Shown piece after piece: positions 8,158-13,779 of a DNA stretch of 13,779 bases. The stretch comes from Globomyces pollinis-pini (taxonomy: Eukaryota > Chytridiomycota > Chytridiomycetes > Rhizophydiales > Globomycetaceae). The notes under the pieces are model-generated. The model did no database searches. It had not been told where the DNA came from and saw only the letters and a program-made list of their open reading frames with translations. Each line of letters opens with the position of its first letter. Position 1 is the stretch's first letter. Location of the stretch: NCBI GenBank assembly GCA_025399215.1, contig MU621440.1:3214-16992 (forward strand), read 5' to 3'. The translations under genes and the position numbers were made by a program.

Positions 8158-10113
8158 TTAAAGGGGGGATTGGTAATCCTGCAATCTTTTCAATGACTTA
8201 TTGATTCGAGCAGGAATTGCATTGCGGCCAGGTGAAGAGTTGTTGGAGCGTGTTCTATACGGTGAGTTTTGTTGGGAACTTGACCGAGTAGCTCTTGAAC
8301 CATCGTTGGATTTATCCACTTTTGCTTTATTTGTTGATTTTTTCACCTTTGATTTCGCATCGTGTTTTGGCTTTAATGCATTGCTAGTAGTAGATTGTGG
8401 TTTTGATTCTTTGTTCTTTTGTTTGTTAATCATATCCAAATAATAATCTGTTGAACTATACGAATCACTTGGATTTGATTGAGCAAATATACTTTTTGGT
8501 TTTTCGTTTACAAACCAAGGTGCTGTATGTTCATTGATTGATTTGTCATTTCGTTGCTGATAGCCTCCAATAATCATATGTCGAACCAAATTTCTGTTGA
8601 TTTTATTTAATTGATCGTTCCCAGAACTAATTTTTACTTTAACAATGCCCATATTGGCGGGTTGAAGATCTAGTTATTAGAACAGTCACAAGTGTACTTG
8701 GGACAGCTAAGGTGAGTACATATACTGAATTACCTACTTGAAGGCCTGGGCTTGTCCAAACATTCTCCATACCTAATGAAGATCCTAAAAATGAAATGTT
8801 TGCCATTACCATTCATGTTCTGATTTGATTGAACTGGAGTAGTTGGAGTTTGATCTATCGTTTTCTTCAATAGTTTGGTTGTTTTTGGTGTTGATGCAGG
8901 TTTTGTGACAACTGTGTTGATTGGTGTCTTTGAAGTTGAATCTGGCAGTCTTTTGATTGGTGTATTTGAAGTCGAACCTAGTAATGTTTTGATTGGTGTT
9001 TTTGAAGATGAACCCGGCAATGTTGTAGATTTTTTTGATTTGGGAGTTGAAATTAATTCAGGTTTACTAGGTACAATATCTAAAGGCTTTTTTGCATATA
9101 TTCTTTGAATTACCGAATCAAAATCAATATTTTGCGGGATTTGATTCAACCAAGATTTCTTTTGTTCTCCTAAAACAGCATCATCTTCTAAGTTTGCAAA
9201 TGGTATGTTAATTGATTTAACTTTTGAAGACAATTTAGGTGATGTGGATTTCGTTAAAAGAGTCGAATGTTTGTCTTTTTGACTCTTGCTTGTTGCCATT
9301 CTTTCATCTGGTGTAATTAATTTTGGAGATTTAACATGTTTTTTGACTTCAGTAATTTCATTGGATTCTGAATCCTTATAATGTTTAATAGTTCCTTAAG
9401 TTACAAGGTTATGGCATGACTGGTATGGAAATTCGTTGTTGACATTCTTTGCTACAATTGTTAAACATTCGTGAAGAGTTTTGTATGCTTCTTCACATGA
9501 GTTTGATTTATATTCTTCATCTTGTAATGAATTATCAATCTAATTCGTTGTTAGATTTATACAAAAAAACAAACTTCTTCAATCAAATAACTCCTTAATG
9601 ATTTTTTTAGCTCCTTCCTTTGCTTTGCAGATAAACCAGACGGTATAGTTGATAGCTCCTTGAGTAAAGTGGTACCATGTTCGGCCTCTTCCGGGTCGTA
9701 TTGTTTAATGAATATCTGATTGGTTAACTACTATTCATACCAAATATTTAATAGCAAACATCAATGCAACTACTTCTGTATCACTGCATAGATTCAATAA
9801 ACGCTCTAATAAAGAGAGAATCAGAGTTAAATGTGGAAATGGTTCATTATAAGAACTTTGAATATGAATCAAAATCGCAACCAACCGAAAACGAATCAAC
9901 GTTGGATCTGGAACTTCGTAGTTTCCTTCTAAAGCCTGATGGAAATAGTTTGATTCTAGTGTCAGTTCTATATTCCTTACCACTGAAATTTGACAACAAT
10001 TTCAATAACTCATCATGATTTTCTGTATCTTCCTCCTCTCTAAATCCAAGTTCAATAGCGCGACTTGCAGCTTTATCTAGGCGGAACACGAACTGTCCAT
10101 TTGAAGGACTCAT
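8158..10113 (-). CDS. Unrecognised 595-aa protein: helical N-terminal region, Ser/Thr-Pro repeats, conserved-looking C-terminal block; 7 exons
   Basis: I do not recognise it. Exons on the - strand are 10113-9981, 9955-9741, 9715-9575, 9539-9405, 9374-8810, 8784-8698 and 8669-8158; phases agree and the product is 595 aa. Residues 1-208 are predicted mostly helical (RFRLVAILIHIQ, LILSLLERLLNLCSDTE, KQRKELKKSLRSYL), like a HEAT/ARM-type or other all-helical domain. Residues 209-390 are low-complexity and basic, with three 12-residue units of the type GSTSNTPIKRLP at about 325-361. Residues about 395-445 (ENVWTSPGLQVGNSVYVLTL, then IVKVKISSGND) look like an ordered beta-rich segment. The tail is rich in Lys, Ser, Asn and Gln. 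Introns are 25, 25, 35, 30, 25 and 28 nt. Intron 6 (8697-8670, branch-like ctaataac) is decisive: without it two frames overlap by 14 nt. ATG 10113 is the first in its frame. A cytoskeletal or cell-cycle role is only a guess from the S/TP sites. Confidence 0.7.
8917..9024 (-). repeat. 36-nt coding minisatellite, 3 units
   Basis: Three units (8917-8952, 8953-8988, 8989-9024) each begin ttgattggtg on the + strand and encode 12 residues containing S(T/S)S(K/N)TPI(K/N) on the - strand. A fourth, weaker unit (PASTPKTTK) follows in the protein. The array adds proline-directed kinase target sites to the 595-aa protein. Confidence 0.85.
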
Positions 10114-10130
10114 TGTTTGAAAACAAAAGA

Positions 10131-10158
10131 AACCCTAACCCTAAACCCTACCCCTAAC
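10131..10158. repeat. Interstitial telomere-like tract (CCCTAA-type)
   Basis: The + strand reads aaccctaaccctaaaccct followed by acccctaac, which is four slightly irregular CCCTAA-type units (TTAGGG on the other strand). It lies 18-45 nt upstream of the ATG at 10113, reading TTAGGG in the direction of that gene. TTAGGG boxes in promoters are bound by Tbf1/TRF-like factors in fungi. It could instead be a scar of break repair. Confidence 0.85.
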
Positions 10159-10230
10159 GTGACCCAAACCACACCCACACTCAATTGAACCTTAAAGGTA
10201 TTGGGGAAATACTTAAATGCAGATAAACCA

Positions 10231-10288
10231 TTAGATGGTATTAATCACGATTGTATGAATTAGATGACATTAATCACGATTGTGGGAA
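10231..10288. repeat. 29-nt tandem duplication (2 units) between two - strand genes
   Basis: Units 10231-10259 and 10260-10288 share ttagatg, then attaatcacgattgt, and a final gaa, with four or five differences. They sit between the stop of the TTC12-like gene (10306) and the telomere-like tract, so they could be in a 3' UTR or in the promoter of the gene starting at 10113. Confidence 0.9.
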
Positions 10289-10305
10289 TCTTTATTGTCA
10301 AAAGG

Positions 10306-12804
10306 CTACTTTTTAGCATTAACAGAGTACAAAATAGGAATCAAATTTAACTCCCTAGCCCTCTTCAATCCTTTCTCTAAAAGTGTCAACATATAATTCA
10401 TTTACCGTTTTTGCAAATTTTGGCACAACAGAGTGATAGATTTGATATAACACTTTGATTGTTTAGTTTAGTAAAAATTTCAATAACCAACTCCAAAAAA
10501 TGTCGATGTAATAACTGTTCAATTGATTTATCTACATGTCAAAACGCATTCCAATTACCACAATTACAACAAGAGGACAAAATCAATGCACAATTCCCAA
10601 CAATTCTTCCATAATTCTGGACATTTAAAGAGGCCTGCTTCAATAAAGACACACTCAAGTCCATCCCATTTCTATCTAAAAAGCGAGAAATTGATTTTTC
10701 AGTCGATTTCAAAAACAATGCCAATAATTGAGTCCAATCCCCAACAAGGTCTTTTGTTGATTCTGTCAGAATCTGTGATAAATCGTTTTCACAAATATTC
10801 CAATTGATATGTGGTAGATATTTACTGAGGAGAACTTCATGATGTTTTGCTAGCTTGGCTAATATTTTAACAGCCAATGATTTGAAGGTGGATTTTTCAA
10901 CGAGTGATATCAATTGTGTTATCCATCCTGATTGATCGAATAATTCAATGTATGGACCATCCGCAACAAATAAAGTATTGTAAATTAGTGTCAATGAAGA
11001 TTTAACACTTTCTTCGTCATCCAATCTATTGATGTATCTGGTAAGTGACAGAGCGACCAGCTTCCCTTTCAATTTAAACTCTGTTTGAACTGACTTTATT
11101 GTGGACTTTGAATAGTTGAAAACAATAGAGAATAGATTCAATAATAAATGAGCGCTTTTCACTTCTATTGAAAGCCATTCAATGGTAATGTTCAACAACC
11201 AGGGGATGGTTATTTGATATCGCTGTAACTTGTTCATATTCTCATCAGTTTGATTTTTCAACCATGTAAACAAAACATTCGAATGTCGTTCATTGAGAGT
11301 CGGAGCTTTGGCAGTTTCGTTTGAATCGGATTTCGAATTGAAATATGATTGAATCATCAGACCAATTTCAGAATTGTAATTTACATCAACGTCAAATGAC
11401 ATCCATAACGTCTTACTTTCATTAAACATTTCTAAAATCGAAATGAAATTATTTTCCCATTCTTTAGTATCTTTCATTTTGACAATTAGAAATTTTAATT
11501 GGTTAATTTGTTCAGCCAGACATCTTTGATTTTCTGGATGATTTTTCACACTTGATAAAAGAACACTGAGCCATTCAGCACAAGGATTGACCGTTTTAGA
11601 CAACAACATGGAATAGCCATTCAAAATCCTGAAGCTGTGTTGCATACTTGCATGTGAGCGTAATAATTGTACTATCACGTTTGTAACAGTCTTGAATTTA
11701 AATCCATACTCGTTATTGTTTATATCTCTATAGTTTAATAATTTATCAAATTCAACAAGTGTATTTTTCATCAATTGATGGTCATCCGATTCCAACAACT
11801 GGGATTTTTCTTCAGTTTCAATAAATTGATCTTGAATTAATTGTTCCATCATCGTGATTTCTCTTTCTAGTTCCTTTTTGGATATCAATTTTGGGTCCTC
11901 CACCTGGTTAGATAGAATAGCTACGCATTGCTGTAAAGAAGATTTGCTGTTTTGATACTCTTTTAAATATCTCTCACATTGAGATTTACGATACCATGCT
12001 TTTAGCAGATTGGGATTCAAAGTGATCGCCTCTTGACAATCTGAAAGTGAATCTTTGTAATTATTCAATTTGAAATAGCATAGCGAACGATTGACATATA
12101 AATTAGCATCAATTGGGATAGGACTGGGTTTGATTAGATTATCAATGAATTGAAATACATCCCCTTCTTTGCTTGGAGGTAACACATCACTAGTAGGATT
12201 TTGACTGGTGTTGATAGCCAAAGTATACTGTTCAATTGCCATATCATACTGCTTTTTGGTGTAAAATGATTTGCCATTTTCTTTGTAACGATTTACACTC
12301 TGTTCAACGTACTTGCGATGAAAAGTGTTGGTAGTAGGCTCTGACTCTAAATCATTCTTAGTTTTGATATCTGCAGCATTCGAAGGCTTGTTGTTCAGCT
12401 CATTAGCAGATTTTGATGTCATCTTTGGTGATGTTGGAGGTGTACTATCATCAAGTTGATTCCAAGCTGAATAATCGATTTTACCATTTCGATTACGTAT
12501 TGGTTCTTTTTTCACTGTAGCCTTGGATTCTATTTTAATATCATTCTTTGGATGAATATCTTCATCTTTAGTTTCTGGAGTTTGTTTAGTACCAGTAATT
12601 GTTGGTTGACTTTCTGCAGTATTAGTAAGTTTCTTATTTGATGCTGATTGAAGTTTCTTTTTCTTTTCATCTTCAAGTGCTTTCCCACTAACAATGTCAT
12701 TCATTTTCATTTCTGATATTAAGATTTCACATTAATTTACCAAAATCTTTGACAAATTCTTCAAAGTCATCTACTTCGGCAATAAGATTATCTAATTGAT
12801 CCAT
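10306..12804 (-). CDS. TTC12: TTC12-like TPR/armadillo protein (axonemal dynein assembly), 4 exons
   Basis: Exons on the - strand are 12804-12741, 12712-10559, 10531-10406 and 10376-10306, joining to 804 aa (human TTC12 is about 705). Residues 1-22 are an acidic helix (LDNLIAEVDDFEEFVKDF). Residues 23-150 are a Lys/Ser/Thr-rich low-complexity linker containing IDYSAWNQLDD. Three TPRs span about 161-290 (NGKSFYTKKQYDMAIEQYT; NRSLCYFKLNNYKDSLSDCQ; AWYRKSQCERYLKEYQNSK), with an insert of about 30 residues after the first. The rest is helical ARM-like, including FRILNGYSMLL and ENQRCL, and ending LKRARELNLIPILYS, all resembling TTC12 as I recall it. TTC12 acts in cytoplasmic preassembly of ciliary dynein arms, so the gene implies a flagellated stage. 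Introns are 28, 27 and 29 nt; without the last two the frame would stop at 10539 and lose the conserved C-terminus. The DYxxW motif resembles one before the TPRs of RPAP3/SPAG1, the main alternative. Confidence 0.7.
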
Positions 12805-13577
12805 GTTATGAGTTTAAAAACGTTCGGTGATTGTTTGATTGAAATTATTCCTAGTCACATGATCAGATGGAAAATAACATTCGACGCGTTTTCAACACCA
12901 TCAATGTCAATCTAAAATTACAATTGCCTCTTTGAGCTCGATAATGAGTAGATTTCACATATATTACACCGTCGAAACTTTGTTATTTGTGTACCTTATC
13001 GACTATGACTTCGCTTGAACTTGAAGTGAGGGATAGGATAGATACACTGAACGTGAAAAATAACCAACCACAGAAAGACCTTCACTTATCGAATAAGCAT
13101 CATTTTTTCAAATAGATGAGTATATGCTTTTCAAAATCAACTGTCAAAAAAAATATTCCAAGATTAATTATGTGTCTTGACTTGAACATTGAAGTACATA
13201 TTATGCAAAACATGAAAGGTTATCAACCACACAAAGACCTACACTTATCGGCTAAGCTTCATATTTTCAACCAGATGAGGAGTACAAGTTGATGAAACTC
13301 AACTGTCAAAATAAGGTTCCAAGATTAACCATTGGTCCGTCCCTAATTCAACACAACAAGCAAAATATTATTTCGCCGATAGGAGTCGTTTCATATTTTC
13401 AACCAGACAAGTACAAGTTGATAAAACTCAACTGTCAAAAAATGGTATTCCAAGATTATTCAATGGTCCGTCCCTAAATCAACACAACAAGCAACAGCAC
13501 TTTCGTGTAACATGAACCGAGAAAACGGATAAATTTAGACTCAACCTCAAGACCAAAGGTTCCATTTACAAAGAAAA
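12805..13577. other. Divergent intergenic region with decayed repeats, no gene seen
   Basis: This spacer lies between the divergent starts of the TTC12-like gene and the gene at the right edge, so it should hold both promoters. The only structure I see is the repeat family at 13014-13494. Short ATG-started frames here repeat the same low-complexity sequence and show no protein character. Confidence 0.5.
13014..13494. repeat. Three degenerate intergenic repeat units
   Basis: Unit A (13014-13170) and unit B (13181-13363) share cttgaac, accaaccaca/atcaaccaca, aaagacct, cacttatcg and caactgtcaaaa landmarks. Units B and C (13391-13494) share a core of about 104 nt from tcatattttcaacc to acaacaagcaa with only a few changes. 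A is the most diverged. Starts of the B and C cores are 132 nt apart. Confidence 0.8.
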
Positions 13578-13634
13578 ATGAGGCGACTTGTTCAATTCCA
13601 GGGACCTGGCTTAGGGCTGGAAGAAACTGGCTGA
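13578..13634 (+). promoter_or_regulatory. Possible upstream ORF of the right-edge gene
   Basis: ATG 13578 opens an 18-codon frame ending TGA at 13632-13634, 27 nt before the ATG at 13662. No GT donor lies at its end to splice it into the next frame, so a uORF is more likely than a first exon. It could also be an untranscribed chance frame. Confidence 0.25.
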
Positions 13635-13661
13635 TCTACTCATCTTTTAATCAAAATTGAA

Positions 13662-13779
13662 ATGTCGGACAAGCTTACTTTGAAGAAACAGGAAACTCAT
13701 GAAGAATCAAAGCTCATTGCTGATTGGTCTGCCCATTGGCAAATTGTACGATTGGAAGAGTTTGGGGTTGAATTGGACA
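13662..13779 (+). CDS. Start of an unidentified gene, cut by the right edge
   Basis: From ATG 13662 the frame stays open for 39 codons to the end of the window. The peptide starts MSDKLTLKKQETHEESK and continues through ADWSAHWQIVRLEEFGVELD. It is hydrophilic at first, then amphipathic with two Trp residues, which looks like genuine protein rather than intergenic noise. I cannot assign a family from this much. It is transcribed away from the TTC12-like gene. Confidence 0.5.
   Translation, partial: MSDKLTLKKQETHEESKLIADWSAHWQIVRLEEFGVELD

Noticed and set aside
8639..8641. TAA as the end of the - strand gene starting at 10113
   Set aside because: It would leave two same-strand genes overlapping by 14 nt. 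The 28-nt intron at 8697-8670 gives a simpler single gene, although this remains unproven.
8201..9108. + strand frames of 77-80 aa within 8201-9108
   Set aside because: They are antisense to the 595-aa gene and mirror its repeats; their Phe/Val/Gly-rich content is the complement of a Lys/Ser/Thr/Pro-rich coding strand.
10539..10541. TGA as the end of the TTC12-like protein
   Set aside because: Two further short introns in phase restore a C-terminus resembling TTC12 (ending LIPILYS), so the TGA lies inside intron 2.

Overview
This is a eukaryotic nuclear window: AT-rich, compact, and packed with genes split by very small introns. I reconstructed 25 introns by joining reading frames across GT..AG (one GC..AG) junctions. 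23 of them are 25-35 nt long, and the median is 28 nt. Standard stop codons (TAA, TAG, TGA) end the genes, which argues against a ciliate code. A TTC12-like gene, whose known relatives act in axonemal dynein arm assembly, suggests a flagellated organism. A CCCTAA-type telomere-like tract and the general gene style fit a zoosporic (chytrid-like) fungus or a related flagellated protist. That placement is inference.

Layout. Positions 1-4683 hold a tandem array of three F-box/leucine-rich-repeat genes on the + strand. Copy 1 is cut by the left edge and frameshifted. Copy 2 is a truncated mosaic of copies 1 and 3. Copy 3 (2953-4683, 576 aa) is intact and intronless. Next on the + strand come a mitochondrial enoyl-CoA hydratase of the AUH/methylglutaconyl-CoA hydratase type (4976-6228, 11 exons), a four-helix membrane protein (6367-7266, 5 exons) and the transcriptional coactivator MBF1 (7525-8036, 3 exons).

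MBF1 converges on two - strand genes in head-to-tail order: an unrecognised 595-aa protein (10113 to 8158, 7 exons) and a TTC12-like TPR/armadillo protein of 804 aa (12804 to 10306, 4 exons). A repeat-rich spacer (12805-13577) separates the latter from the start of an unidentified + strand gene cut by the right edge.

The single-copy genes have no obvious shared pathway: leucine breakdown, a membrane protein, stress and amino-acid coactivation, and cilium assembly. The dynamic part is the left third, where LRR copies have exchanged sequence and decayed. The most unusual general property is the uniform, minimal intron size, with one GC-AG donor and three AAG acceptors. I saw no mobile element, CRISPR array, tRNA or rRNA. 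All splice junctions are predicted by reading-frame logic only.
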